DNA of 64,000 bases from JANMZO01 sp963763135 (GTDB lineage Bacteria > Actinomycetota > Acidimicrobiia > Acidimicrobiales > JANYDT01), in the NCBI GenBank assembly GCA_963763135.1, contig CAVXNJ010000012.1:1116001-1180000 (forward strand). The letters run 5' to 3'. The notes beneath the pieces are model-generated. The model saw only the letters and a list, made by a program, of their open reading frames with translations. It had not been told where the DNA came from and did no database searches. Shown here one piece after another: positions 8,396-18,366 of this stretch. How positions within the stretch are numbered: position 1 is the first letter of the stretch; every line of letters begins with the position of its first letter. The position numbers and the translations under genes are program-made.

Positions 8396-10735
8396 ATGGA
8401 TCTGGCCGGAGCGGAAACCCCGCGTGTCGAACTCGGCTCCACGGTGGCGTCCGGCGCTCGGTTCGACCTGAGCGGAACCTGGCGGGCCACAAAAGCCTCC
8501 GACGAACTTCGCCGGGTGTTTGCCGACCTCGGCTACATCGACGGCTCCGAAGCTGCAGACCAGAACTCCCCGACCGAATCGCCAGCACCGTTCGGCACAA
8601 CCAGCGACCCGTGGACCTCCGTGACGGTTCCGAGTCATTGGCGATCAGGTCCGGCGTTTGCCGACAACGACAGCCCACTCCTCTACCGCAGGAGATTCAC
8701 CGCCCCCACGCCCGCCGCGGGCCGACGCTCGTGGTTGAAGTTCGACGGAATCTTCTACCAGGGAGACGTGTGGCTCGACAGTGCCTACGTTGGCGACACC
8801 GAGGGTTACTACCTCCCTCACGATTTCGAGATCACCGATCAACTTCGTGACCGAAACGAGCACGTGCTTGCCGTCGAGGTGACATGTCAGCCCCAGAACA
8901 ACGGAGCGTCGAAGCGCAACCTCACCGGCACGTTCCAACATTCGCAGGGCATCGCACCCGACTGGAACCCCGGGGGAATCTGGCGCGGGGTGACCATCGA
9001 GGAAACGGGCCCGGTCCGGATAAAACGGCTCCGCTGCATCTGCCTTCGGGCGTCCTCCGAACGGGCCGAACTGAAGATTCGAGCGCTGCTCGACTGCGAC
9101 AAGCCCGGTACGGTTCGACTCCGGTCTGACGTCGGGACCACGCTGCACGAGTTTGACCATGCCGTCGCCAAAGGAAGCAACCGGGTCGAGTGGTGGGTAA
9201 CCGTCGAGCGACCAAAGCTCTGGTGGCCCGCATCGCTCGGGCAACCCAACCTCACCGACGTCAACATCTCCGTGTTCGCGCTCGACGGTGAATCCGAACA
9301 GGTCCACGACGAACAGACCACAGCGCTCGAGGCCAGTGACACACGGTCGTTTCGCACCGGGCTTCGCGAAGTCCGGATGAAGAACTGGATCTTCACCATC
9401 AACGGCGAACGATTGCATCTGAAGGGTGCGAACCTCGGCCCCACGAGAATGGCGATCGGTGAGGCCAGCCCCGACGAACTTCGTCGTGACATCACGCTCG
9501 CCCAGGAAGCCGGGCTCGACCTCATACGGGTGCACGCGCACATCACGCACCCCGCGTTCTACGACGCAGCCGACGAACTTGGCATGCTGATCTGGCAGGA
9601 CATGCCTCTTCAGGGCGGTTACGCCCGAAGCGTCCGAAAGCAGGCGGTGCGTCAAGCGGGTGAAACCGTTGATCTCCTCGGCCATCACCCGTCGATCATC
9701 CACTGGTGCGGCCATCAGGAACCGCTGGCCCTCGACATCACCCCAGAGGCGATGGCGGGGTCGGCCAAAAAGTCCGCCGAGATGAAGCTGCGCTATCTCC
9801 TCCTTCAGGAGATGCCGACCTGGAACAAGTCCGTGCTCGACTTCGCTGTCCACCGGGCCCTGAGCAAATCCGACGAATCCCGTCCGGTCACCGCGCACTC
9901 GGGAGTATTTCCCGGACCTACGTCGGGCGGGACCGACTCGCATCTCTACTTCGGTTGGTACCACGGCCGCGAACGCGATCTCCCGACTCTCTTCCGGGCA
10001 TTTCCGAGGATGGCCCGATTCGTGAGCGAATTCGGGGCCGAGGCCGTTCCGGTCAACAGTTCGTTCATAGACACCTCGAACTGGCCCGAACTTGATTGGG
10101 AACAACTCGGCCACGACCGGTCTCTGCAGAAGGTGTTCTTCGAGCGGGTCGTTCCCCCGGCCAACTACCGGACCTTCGACGACTGGAAGGCAGCCACCCA
10201 GAGCTACCAGGCCGAACTGCTTCGTCGGCAGATCGAGGAACTCCGACGCATCAAGTACCGGCCGAACGGCGGGTTCGCGCTGTTCACGCTGGCTGATTCG
10301 ATTGACTATCCGGGCGTGACCTTTTCGCTCCTCGGACACGACCGCCAACCGAAGCCAGCGTTCGAAGCCGTTCAGGAAGCCTGCCGTCCAGTCATCGTGA
10401 CGGCAGATCGCCCGCCGTCGGTGGTGGCGGTTGGTGATGCGCTGACCTTGGATGTTCACGTGGTTTCCGACGTCCGCCACGTCCTGCGCAATGGTGTCGT
10501 CCGCGCCGAACTCCGGTGGCCGGGAGGAACGCATTCCTGGAGTTGGCGGGGTGACATAGCCGCCGACTCCTGCACCCGTATCGGCGCAATCGATTTTGTC
10601 GTTCCGTCGCCCGTTCATCCGGCGAGCCTCGGGCAGCGTCCGGAACAGCCCGATGTCGGAACGTTGAGCGTCGACCTGACCCTCGAACATTCCGAGGCGA
10701 CCGCAACGAACCGTTACCGCACCCGTTTCGTCTGA
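8396..10735 (+). CDS. Glycoside hydrolase family 2 protein
   Basis: 779 residues with the GH2 order: a jelly-roll sugar-binding domain (about 20-200, with PSHWRSG and WLKFDGIFYQGDVWLD), an Ig-like domain (about 200-320), then a TIM barrel (about 330-650) and a C-terminal beta domain. The barrel shows GANLGPTRMAIGEAS, RVHAHITHPAFYDAADELG and HPSIIHWCGHQEP. Glu442 in the last motif is the likely acid/base, and Glu545 in VSEFGAEA is the likely nucleophile. The acid/base motif reads HQE instead of the common NE, so specificity (mannosidase, glucuronidase or galactosidase) cannot be named. No signal peptide is seen, so it is probably cytoplasmic. The stop codon lies inside a 19-bp tandem duplication. 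Confidence 0.88.
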   Translation: MDLAGAETPRVELGSTVASGARFDLSGTWRATKASDELRRVFADLGYIDGSEAADQNSPTESPAPFGTTSDPWTSVTVPSHWRSGPAFADNDSPLLYRRRFTAPTPAAGRRSWLKFDGIFYQGDVWLDSAYVGDTEGYYLPHDFEITDQLRDRNEHVLAVEVTCQPQNNGASKRNLTGTFQHSQGIAPDWNPGGIWRGVTIEETGPVRIKRLRCICLRASSERAELKIRALLDCDKPGTVRLRSDVGTTLHEFDHAVAKGSNRVEWWVTVERPKLWWPASLGQPNLTDVNISVFALDGESEQVHDEQTTALEASDTRSFRTGLREVRMKNWIFTINGERLHLKGANLGPTRMAIGEASPDELRRDITLAQEAGLDLIRVHAHITHPAFYDAADELGMLIWQDMPLQGGYARSVRKQAVRQAGETVDLLGHHPSIIHWCGHQEPLALDITPEAMAGSAKKSAEMKLRYLLLQEMPTWNKSVLDFAVHRALSKSDESRPVTAHSGVFPGPTSGGTDSHLYFGWYHGRERDLPTLFRAFPRMARFVSEFGAEAVPVNSSFIDTSNWPELDWEQLGHDRSLQKVFFERVVPPANYRTFDDWKAATQSYQAELLRRQIEELRRIKYRPNGGFALFTLADSIDYPGVTFSLLGHDRQPKPAFEAVQEACRPVIVTADRPPSVVAVGDALTLDVHVVSDVRHVLRNGVVRAELRWPGGTHSWSWRGDIAADSCTRIGAIDFVVPSPVHPASLGQRPEQPDVGTLSVDLTLEHSEATATNRYRTRFV

Positions 10736-10770
10736 ACGGAGGGTCGGCGGGTGAACGGAGGGTCGGCGGG
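10733..10770. repeat. Two tandem 19-bp units that begin with the GH2 stop codon
   Basis: TGAACGGAGGGTCGGCGGG occurs at 10733-10751 and again at 10752-10770. The first TGA is the stop codon of the GH2 gene, so the coding end was duplicated into the intergenic space. Confidence 0.85.
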
Positions 10771-10802
10771 CCACTGCGACCCGGATGGAGCGTGGCGGTG
10801 GG

Positions 10803-11372
10803 CTACCGGTTGCCAAACGGCAGTTTGTTGACGATTTCGGCGGGACTGCCCTGGACGAAGACGTTCGGCGGGACGTCTTTGGTCACGACCGAGCCGGCCG
10901 CCACTACGGCCCCCTGGCCGATCGTCACTCCGGGAAGGATGATCGCCCCCATGGCCACCCAGGCGCCTCGCTCGATCTTCACCGGAAGATTGACGACCGC
11001 AACGTCGCACCGCTGCGAGCCGGGACCCAGTTCATGCGTCGTGGTGTAGATCTTCGTGAAGGGTCCAACGGTGACGTTTTCTTCGATGGTCACGTGTTCG
11101 TCGAGGTTGATCACCACGCCGGGAGCGATACGAGCCCCGTCGGCGATATGTAGGCGTTCCCGGACATTGGGATGGCCGCTGATCACCTGAATGCGACTCA
11201 TGATGAATGCACCGGGGTGGACATCGAACCCGAGGGCGCGAAAACAGCGACTTCTGATGTAGCCACTCGCAAACGTCGGGAGCACACTCCCGAGGCCGTT
11301 GGCCAGCCATACCCGCGGGTGGGCGCAGGCCTTTGAGGCCTTGGCGATAATGCCGAGATTGTTCGATTTCAT
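10803..11372 (-). CDS. Hexapeptide-repeat acyltransferase (maltose/galactoside O-acetyltransferase type)
   Basis: 189 residues. Left-handed parallel beta-helix acetyltransferases use acetyl-CoA to modify sugars or antibiotics and act as trimers. The hexapeptide rungs are clear: HIADGARIAPGVVINLDEHVTIEENVTVGP and later GAWVAMGAIILPGVTIGQGAVVAAGSVVTKDVPP. The catalytic His is probably in the TTTHELG segment. The N-terminal 55 residues are basic and predicted helical (RSRCFRALGFDVHPGAF), as in cell-surface polysaccharide O-acetyltransferases. No Shine-Dalgarno precedes the ATG; a C-rich run sits there. It is convergent with the GH2 gene. The acceptor is unknown. Confidence 0.88.
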   Translation of the reverse strand: MKSNNLGIIAKASKACAHPRVWLANGLGSVLPTFASGYIRSRCFRALGFDVHPGAFIMSRIQVISGHPNVRERLHIADGARIAPGVVINLDEHVTIEENVTVGPFTKIYTTTHELGPGSQRCDVAVVNLPVKIERGAWVAMGAIILPGVTIGQGAVVAAGSVVTKDVPPNVFVQGSPAEIVNKLPFGNR

Positions 11373-11868
11373 TGGGGGGTCTGCAATCGTTTGGCGAAGC
11401 GATGGTTTTGAGTTGTCGGTGCGTTCGGGACGTACGTGCGTTGCGAGTGATACGTCGACGGCCGTCCGAGTGTTCAGTACCCGCTCGAATGAGTGACCGC
11501 GTTTGAACGGTTTCCGTGTGTGAACGGTTTCGGTGGGATTCTTCCGAACACTTTCGCGAGAGGACGACCGATGATCCCAGCAGATGACGCCTCGTTGGGC
11601 AAGGCTCTGACCCGATCACTTACCGAAATTTAGGGAATGAGCACTTTTCCGTGGAGAACGACCAAGAATCGGCCTGACAAGCACCACAATTAGGCAAACC
11701 GGCCTTTTACCCATTAATTTGATCTCCCGCAGAGTCGCTTTCAGCGAATGCTTCACTGCTAGCGATAGTCCGTTCACCAATTCCGTTCACAACTCATAAG
11801 TCGACCGCCGTTTGACGGTCCAACCCACCCACAATTTGTGCCCTCAGCGCGCAGGAGGACGGCCCCCC
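11373..11868. other. Gene-free upstream region of the sdh operon with paired TGAACGG boxes
   Basis: About 500 bp between the divergent acyltransferase and sdhC. TGAACGG occurs at 11504-11510 and 11521-11527 (direct, 17 bp apart). Its complement CCGTTCA occurs at 11770-11776 and 11783-11789 (13 bp apart). An AT-rich stretch with CCATTAATTTGATC lies near 11710-11725. These are plausible regulator sites for sdhCAB, but no -35/-10 pair is convincing. Confidence 0.4.
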
Positions 11869-12633
11869 ATGGCCAACGTATCGACCACCGCAGGCGGAAC
11901 CGCCACACGCCGTAAGTTGCCGTTTCCGGTGGAGTTCTACCGGTCAGCCGTGGGAAAAAAGTACGTGATGGCCGTCACGGGCGTCATGCTCATCGGCTTC
12001 GCTGTCACCCACATGATCGGCAACCTGAAGGTCTATCTCGGAAGCATGCCGGCAACCAGTAAGTACGCATATCATATCGACGAGTACGGAGAGTTCCTTC
12101 GTCGGATGGGCGAACCGATCTTTCCGCACACGGTACTGCTGTGGATTTTGCGCCTTGGAATCATCGGCGCATTCGCGCTGCACATGCACGCAGCGTTCAG
12201 CCTGGTCGTAATGAACAAAAAGGCCCGGCAGGTCAATTACCAGTCAAAGCGTGACTACATCGCAGCGAACTTCGCCAGCCGCACGATGCGCTACACCGGC
12301 ATCATCTTCTTCCTCTTCCTGATCTGGCACCTGGCCGACCTCACCTGGGGCGTCAAGGGAATCGCCGGCGACGGATGGAAGCGTGGCGAGGTCTACAACA
12401 ACATGGATGCGAGCCTCAGCCGTATCCCGATCGCCGTGCTGTACATCGTCGCCAACTTGGCATTGGGCATCCACCTGTTCCACGGTGCATGGAGCTTCTT
12501 TCAGAGCCTCGGCATCAACAACCCCCGCTTCAACAAGGCCCGTAAGGGCTTTGCCATGGGCATCGCCGGCCTGATTGTGGCCGGCAACATCAGTTTCCCG
12601 ATCGCGGTCCTCGCGGGCGTCGTAGGAAAGTAA
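11869..12633 (+). CDS. sdhC: Succinate dehydrogenase cytochrome b subunit
   Basis: 254 residues, the single-subunit b558-type membrane anchor used with SdhA and SdhB in many Gram-positive bacteria. It binds heme and passes electrons to quinone. Several hydrophobic helices are visible (about residues 32-55, 86-110, 137-155, 180-205 and 222-247), with His residues in THMIGN and FHGAW that fit heme ligation. The start MANVSTTAGG is chosen because AGGAGG (11853-11858) lies 10 nt upstream; an upstream in-frame ATG lacks such a site. It is first in sdhCAB, with 12 nt to sdhA. Confidence 0.93.
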   Translation: MANVSTTAGGTATRRKLPFPVEFYRSAVGKKYVMAVTGVMLIGFAVTHMIGNLKVYLGSMPATSKYAYHIDEYGEFLRRMGEPIFPHTVLLWILRLGIIGAFALHMHAAFSLVVMNKKARQVNYQSKRDYIAANFASRTMRYTGIIFFLFLIWHLADLTWGVKGIAGDGWKRGEVYNNMDASLSRIPIAVLYIVANLALGIHLFHGAWSFFQSLGINNPRFNKARKGFAMGIAGLIVAGNISFPIAVLAGVVGK

Positions 12634-12645
12634 GGCAGGAGAGCC

Positions 12646-14574
12646 ATGAGCGACATCAAACTCGACGCAAAGACCCCAACCGGACCGATTGAGGACCGCT
12701 GGGACAATCACAAGTTCTCGGTGAAGTTGGTGAACCCGGCCAACAAGCGGAAATTCGACGTGATCGTCGTCGGCTCCGGCCTCGCCGGCGCATCGGCTGC
12801 CGCGACCCTCGCCGGTCTCGGCTACAACGTGAAGGTCTTCACGTTCCACGACTCGCCGCGGCGAGCCCACTCGATCGCCGCCCAGGGCGGCATCAACGCC
12901 GCGAAGAACTACCACGGCGACGGCGACTCGATCTACCGCCTGTTCTACGACACCGTCAAGGGTGGCGACTTCCGGGCCCGTGAGTCCAACGTGTACCGCC
13001 TGGCCCAGGTGTCGGTCGACATCATCGACCAGTCCGTCGCCACCGGCGTTCCGTTCGCCCGCGAATACGGCGGCCTTCTGGCCAACCGCTCCTTCGGTGG
13101 AGCACAGGTCAGCCGCACGTTCTACGCCCGTGGTCAGACCGGCCAGCAGCTGCTGCTCGGGGCTTACCAGACCATGGCCCAGCAGGTGCACAACGGCGCG
13201 ATCAAGCTGTACAACCGCCACGAGATGGTCGACGTTGTGCAGGTCGACGGCAAAGCAGCCGGCATCGTCGCCCGCGACCTTCGCACCGGCGAACTGTCGT
13301 CGCACAGCGCTCACGCAGTCGTTCTGGCCACCGGTGGATACGGAAACGTGTTCTACCTGTCGACGAACGCCATGGCCTGCAACGTGACCGCCGCCTGGCG
13401 GGCCCACCGCCAGGGTGCGCTGTTCGCGAACCCCTGCTTCACGCAGATCCACCCGACCTGCATCCCGAGCTCCGACGAGTTCCAGTCGAAGCTCACCCTC
13501 ATGTCGGAGTCGCTCCGAAACGACGGACGCATCTGGGTTCCGAAGAACGCAAACGAAACCCGACCAGCCGATCAGATCCCCGAAGAGGACCGCGACTACT
13601 TCCTCGAGCGCAAGTATCCGGCGTTCGGCAACCTCGTTCCCCGCGACGTCGCGTCACGCAACGCGAAGACCGTCGTCGACCAGATGAAGGGCGTCGGCCC
13701 GCTGAAGAACGGCGTCTACCTCGACTTCTCGAGTTCACTGCTGCGCCTCGGCCGCGACGTGGTCTTCGAGCGCTACGACAACCTCTTCGAAATGTACGAG
13801 CGCATCACCGGCGAAGACCCGTTCAAGATCCCTATGCGCATCTACCCGGCCGTCCACTACACGATGGGTGGACTCTGGGTCGACTACAACCTCATGACCA
13901 ACATCCCCGGGCTCTACGCGCTCGGCGAAGCGAACTTCTCCGACCACGGCGCGAACCGCCTCGGTGCCTCGGCGCTGATGCAGGGTCTGGCCGACGGCTA
14001 CTTCGTACTTCCGTACACGATCGGCGACTACCTGGCGCCGCAGCTCAACACGAAGCCCGTCGACACCAGCCACGCAGCCTTCAAGACGGCCGAGGCCAAC
14101 GCCCGCGATCGTTTCAAGCAGTACCTCGGCATCAACGGCAAGCGCTCGGTCGACTGGTTCCACCGCGAACTCGGCAAGATCATGTGGGACAACTGCGGCA
14201 TGGAGCGAAGCGAGGCATCGCTCACGAAGGCACTGTCCGAGATCCCGGCCCTGTACGAGGAGTTCAAGACCGACCTTCGCGTGCTTGGAACGGACAGCTC
14301 AACCAACCAGAGTCTGGAGCGGGCCGGCCGCGTCGATGACTTCTTCCAACTCGGCTATCTGATGTGCCAGGACGCCCTCAACCGCAAGGAAAGCTGCGGC
14401 GGTCACTTCCGGGTCGAAAGCGCCACCGAAGACGGCGAAGCGCAACGCGACGACGAGAACTTCTCACACGTGAGCGCGTGGGAATGGCAGGGCGAGCCGA
14501 TGAAGGAAGAAATCGAGCATCGCGAACAACTCAACTTCGAGTACGTGCACCCCAGCGTGCGCAGCTACAAGTAA
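12646..14574 (+). CDS. sdhA: Succinate dehydrogenase flavoprotein subunit
   Basis: 642 residues. It oxidises succinate to fumarate with covalently bound FAD in complex II. The dinucleotide fold VIVVGSGLAGASAAATLAGLG lies at about 39-59, and the FAD-linking segment RRAHSIAAQGGINAAKN supplies the histidine. The substrate site includes HPTCIPSS and the arginine region near RIYPAVHYTMGGLW. The C-terminal domain carries the usual long helical part. It is preceded by GGCAGGAGAG and starts 12 nt after sdhC, so it is co-transcribed and probably translationally coupled. The 640-residue length fits the Bacillus/actinobacterial non-classical type paired with a b558 anchor. Confidence 0.96.
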   Translation: MSDIKLDAKTPTGPIEDRWDNHKFSVKLVNPANKRKFDVIVVGSGLAGASAAATLAGLGYNVKVFTFHDSPRRAHSIAAQGGINAAKNYHGDGDSIYRLFYDTVKGGDFRARESNVYRLAQVSVDIIDQSVATGVPFAREYGGLLANRSFGGAQVSRTFYARGQTGQQLLLGAYQTMAQQVHNGAIKLYNRHEMVDVVQVDGKAAGIVARDLRTGELSSHSAHAVVLATGGYGNVFYLSTNAMACNVTAAWRAHRQGALFANPCFTQIHPTCIPSSDEFQSKLTLMSESLRNDGRIWVPKNANETRPADQIPEEDRDYFLERKYPAFGNLVPRDVASRNAKTVVDQMKGVGPLKNGVYLDFSSSLLRLGRDVVFERYDNLFEMYERITGEDPFKIPMRIYPAVHYTMGGLWVDYNLMTNIPGLYALGEANFSDHGANRLGASALMQGLADGYFVLPYTIGDYLAPQLNTKPVDTSHAAFKTAEANARDRFKQYLGINGKRSVDWFHRELGKIMWDNCGMERSEASLTKALSEIPALYEEFKTDLRVLGTDSSTNQSLERAGRVDDFFQLGYLMCQDALNRKESCGGHFRVESATEDGEAQRDDENFSHVSAWEWQGEPMKEEIEHREQLNFEYVHPSVRSYK

Positions 14575-14597
14575 CGCGCACGGAGAACTGACTCATC

Positions 14598-15410
14598 ATG
14601 AACGCACAGAACGAACCACTGCTCTCAAACGCCCACCACGGCGAGACGATCAACGTCACGCTCAACGTCTGGCGCCAAAGCGGCCCGAGCGATACCGGAC
14701 ACTTCGAGACCTACGACGCACCCGGTGTCAGCACCGACGCCTCGTTCCTCGAAATGCTCGACATCGTCAACGAACGACTCAACACCGAGGGCAAAGAACC
14801 GATCACGTTCGACCATGACTGCCGCGAAGGTATCTGCGGAACGTGCTCGCTGATGATCAACGGTCAGGGTCATGGTCCGGAGAAGGCGACCGCAACGTGC
14901 CAGCTGCACATGCGCAAGTTCCACGACGGCCAGACCATCACGATCGAACCGTGGCGAGCCACGGCGTTCCCGGTCATCAAAGACCTTATGGTTGACCGTG
15001 CCGCGTTCGACCGCATCGTCGAGGCCGGTGGCTACATCACGGTGTCGGCCGGTTCGGCCCCCGACGCCAACCTGATCCCGATCCCGAAGACCGTGGCCGA
15101 CGCCGCGATGGACGCCGCCGCGTGCATCGGTTGTGGCGCATGCGTCGCTGCCTGCCCGAACGGGGCGGCCAGCCTCTTCACGTCGGCCAAGATCGCGCAC
15201 CTCAACCTGCTGCCGCAGGGCCAGAGCGAGCGGTACAAGCGTGTCGAAGCGATGGTCGACACGATGGAGCAGTACTTCGGTTCGTGCACCAACCATGGCG
15301 AATGCCAGGAAGCCTGCCCGAAGTCGATCTCCATCGACTGGATTGCGCTTATGAACCGCGACTATCTCAAGGCCAAGCTCAAGAATCGTCGTATGCTCAG
15401 CCGAAATTAA
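14598..15410 (+). CDS. sdhB: Succinate dehydrogenase iron-sulfur subunit
   Basis: 270 residues. The three cluster-binding regions are present: CREGICGTCS plus a later Cys for [2Fe-2S], CIGCGACVAACP for [4Fe-4S], and CTNHGECQEACPKSI for the third cluster. This subunit carries electrons from FAD in SdhA to quinone at SdhC. It begins 23 nt after sdhA and closes the operon. The N-terminus (about 15 residues before INVTLNVWRQ) is slightly extended. A small secreted-protein gene follows 41 nt later on the same strand and may share the transcript. Confidence 0.95.
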   Translation: MNAQNEPLLSNAHHGETINVTLNVWRQSGPSDTGHFETYDAPGVSTDASFLEMLDIVNERLNTEGKEPITFDHDCREGICGTCSLMINGQGHGPEKATATCQLHMRKFHDGQTITIEPWRATAFPVIKDLMVDRAAFDRIVEAGGYITVSAGSAPDANLIPIPKTVADAAMDAAACIGCGACVAACPNGAASLFTSAKIAHLNLLPQGQSERYKRVEAMVDTMEQYFGSCTNHGECQEACPKSISIDWIALMNRDYLKAKLKNRRMLSRN

Positions 15411-15451
15411 CTCGGAGCCGGCACCGAGCCGGCATCTACAGGAGAGTTTTC

Positions 15452-15823
15452 ATGAAGCGCAATCGACGGATGATCGCGGCAGTTTCGCTTGCCTTGTGTT
15501 CGTTGGGTGGGTTCATGCCCACCGCGAACGCAGCCACCAGGATCAAGTTCCCCAAGGGCTCGTTCTGCGGCTCGTACAGCGGCAACTACCGCAACGGTCG
15601 GGAGTTTGTGCTTTCGCTGAAGGCCGATCAGCGCCTCGTTGTCCGCAACACCGGCGTCGGTCGCCAGACCACGTGGTCGGTCACCGGCCCGAGCGGATAC
15701 GAACTCGACTACAGCCGCATCGACGACTCCACTCTCGAGTACTACACCGAGGAGCGCGGCAACCACTACATCGAAGTGACCTCCACCGCCTCCCGCTCCT
15801 CCGTCCAATTCTGCGCCTACTGA
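15452..15823 (+). CDS. Small secreted protein of unknown function
   Basis: 123 residues. A clear signal peptide (MKRNRRMIAAVSLALCSLGG, cleavage likely after ANAA near residue 29) is followed by about 95 residues with two cysteines (FCGSYSG and the penultimate region QFCAY) that could form a disulfide joining the ends of a beta sandwich. Segments such as ITRFTLSLKADQ-like and HYIEVTSTA resemble pre-peptidase C-terminal or inhibitor-like folds, but I cannot assign a family. A good AGGAG precedes the ATG. It follows sdhB by 41 nt. The mosaic repeats begin immediately after its stop. Confidence 0.7.
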   Translation: MKRNRRMIAAVSLALCSLGGFMPTANAATRIKFPKGSFCGSYSGNYRNGREFVLSLKADQRLVVRNTGVGRQTTWSVTGPSGYELDYSRIDDSTLEYYTEERGNHYIEVTSTASRSSVQFCAY

Positions 15824-15832
15824 GTTTGATGG

Positions 15833-16345
15833 GGGGCGGGCCCCATCTCCGCTCCGCTTCGAGCCCCACCCCCGGGCGGCCCTCATCCGGTCTCGGTGGC
15901 TTCACTCACTCGCTTGCGCTCGCTCTTTCAGCCCTCGCCGGGGCCGCATCCACACTGCATTCAATCGGGGCGGGCCCCATCTCCGCTCCGCTTCGAGCCC
16001 CACCCCCGGGCGGCCCTCATCCGGTCTCGGTGGCTTCACTCACTCGCTTCGCTCGCTCTTTCAGCCCTCGCCGGGGCCGCTTCGCGGCTGATCGGCTGAG
16101 TTCACTGGTTGCTGGGCCCCGCCTCCGCTAGCGCTCTATCTGCGCACCGGTCCGCTTCGCGACCCTGCGGACACCCAGCAACGGCCTTCATCCGGTCTCG
16201 GTGGCTCGCTCGCTTCAGTCGCTGCGCTCCCTCCGCTCTCTGCGACCTCGCCGGGGCCGCGCTGACTGCGTTTGATGGTGGATGGGCCCAGCCTCCACTT
16301 GGTTTCCGCACCCGCCCGCGGACGGCCCTCATCCCGTCGGGCAAC
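15833..16345. repeat. Mosaic repeat region, two 134-bp units plus two diverged units (inverted orientation)
   Basis: This 660-bp gene-free space holds four related units. The box GGGGCCC/CGGGCCCC recurs at about 15837, 15971, 16113 and 16283; the first two are 134 bp apart, and later ones are stretched to 142 and 170. Each unit contains GGCCCTCATCCGGTCTCGG (or a variant) and CTCGCCGGGGCCGC. These are the complements of boxes in the 29.7-kb array and the 41.3-kb copy, so this locus carries the same family in reverse. Weak open frames inside are artefacts. Confidence 0.85.
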
Positions 16346-18366
16346 GTGTCTGTCGTGGTGACGAACCCGTGATGTTTCGCGACGTTTGGTTCACAGTTCG
16401 TCGCAGAGAGACTTGATAGAAACGCTTAGAGTGAATTAGCGTTCAACTTTACCGCTGACGGACGGCGGCAAAGGGAGAATGCCATGCACGGCCGATTTGC
16501 CCGGATCTCGCTGAAAATGCTTGTTCCACTCACCCTGCTCGCTGCTGGAGCAGTCGGAATTCCTACCAGCTCAGCGCAGACGAAGCCCACCGCTCCCGAG
16601 GTCGTCAGGAACGAGAGCGTATTGGATCCGCGGCTCCAGAATCTCGCGCATCCGGAACCAGTAGCGCCCGCTGCCGCCCGGGGCCGCCAACCAATCACTT
16701 CCGGTCCCGGGGCCATCGTTGCCGGCGCCGACGGAAGGTACCTCGTCGAAATCCGGGTGACAGACACCGCCAAGGCCACCGTTGACAAACTTCGCGCGCG
16801 CGGGCGCAGACGTAACGTTCGTTGAGAGCGACATGAACCGGGTCACGGCTCGAGTCGCCGTGGCCGATTTCGATGCCCTGGCTGCAGTCGAGCCGGAGGT
16901 GCTTTACATAGTGGGCGTGGAGGAACCGGTGTCGAATCAGGTCGCTTGCCCGGCCGGCAACTTCGTCTCCGAAGGCGACACGCAACTGGCGGTCGCTACC
17001 GCTCGTTCAGCGAATTCCGTCGACGGGACCGGGATCACGGTCGGTATCCTTTCCGATTCGTTCGCACGGTTGTCGTCGCCGACGAGCGCAGCAGGCGACG
17101 TGACCGCGGCGGATCTTCCGGGAACCACCAACCCGTGCGGTTTCACGACACCTGTCAACGTTCAGACGGACTTGCTCTCGAGCGGGGCCGACGAGGGACG
17201 CGCCATGGGCCAGATTGTCCACGACCTGGCGCCGGGGGCGAACATCGCCTACTCCACTGCCTTCGGAGGCGAGGCGGTCATGGCTGCGAATATCCGCGCG
17301 TTGGCTGCGGCCGGGGCGAAAGTGATCGTCGACGACATCACATACTTCGCCGAACCGATGTTCCAGGACGGCGTCATCGGACAAGCCGTCGAAGACGTGA
17401 CCGCCGCCGGCGTCACATACTTCAGCTCGGCCGGCAACACGACGACCTACACAGGCGCCTTCCCGTCGAGCATGACCCCACGAACCGACACCACCTCGTA
17501 CGAGGCGGCGGCGTATCGACCGACCACGTGTCCCGCTGCGGTCATCACAGCCCTCGGTGCGTCGATCGACTGCCACAACTTCAACGCTAGCGGCCCGGCC
17601 GACAGCACCTACAGCGGAACCAGCACCAACGGCGGCCGCTGGCTTCTCGGCTGGTCGGAACCGCAGAACGGCATCACCACCGACCTCACGCTGTTCTTCC
17701 TCGACGGCGTGAGTGGAGCGATACTCAGCTCCGGCACCACGAATCAACTCGCCGGTGGCAAAGCCTTCCAATCGGTCAGCGTCAGCGGAGGTGGCTCCGA
17801 TGCCATCGTCATCGCACGCCGGAATCCGACGACCGGCGGCGGCACCCCGCGGGTGAAGCTCATCTCCTTCCGGGGCTCCACCACCACCATTCAGCCAGTT
17901 CAGGCGCCCGACATCGTCGGTCCGAGCATTTTCGGCCACAACGCCGGCGCGATCGGCGGCCACCCTCGCCGCGGCCCCCTACAACGATGGCACTGCCCTC
18001 GAGGCGTATTCCTCCCGTGGGCCAATGAATTACTGCTGGGGCGGTGTCACCGGACCCACTCCCGCCGCAGCGATCACCCCCTGTGAGTCAACCACCGTCG
18101 ATATGACCGCGACCGACGGAACCCAGAACTCGTTCTTCGGATCGTTCCTGGCGGGCTTCTACCGTTTCTACGGAACGTCCGCTGCGGCTCCTCACGCTGC
18201 CGCCGTCGCCGCACTGATGCTGCAGAAGGCACCGTGCCTCACACCGGCGCAGGTCATCGCAGCCATGAAAACAACGGCCGTCACCATGCCCGGATACGGC
18301 GTCGACGACGTCGGTGCCGGTCGGGTAAAGGCTGACAGTGCCGTCGCCAGCGTGCAGTGCCCCACT

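Noticed and set aside
8645..10816. 723-codon minus-strand frame opposite the GH2 gene
   Set aside because: The GH2 reading shows all family motifs; the opposite frame is a high-GC shadow with no recognisable domain.
12244..13452. 402-codon minus-strand frame across sdhC/sdhA
   Set aside because: It is antisense to conserved sdh genes and has no family features.
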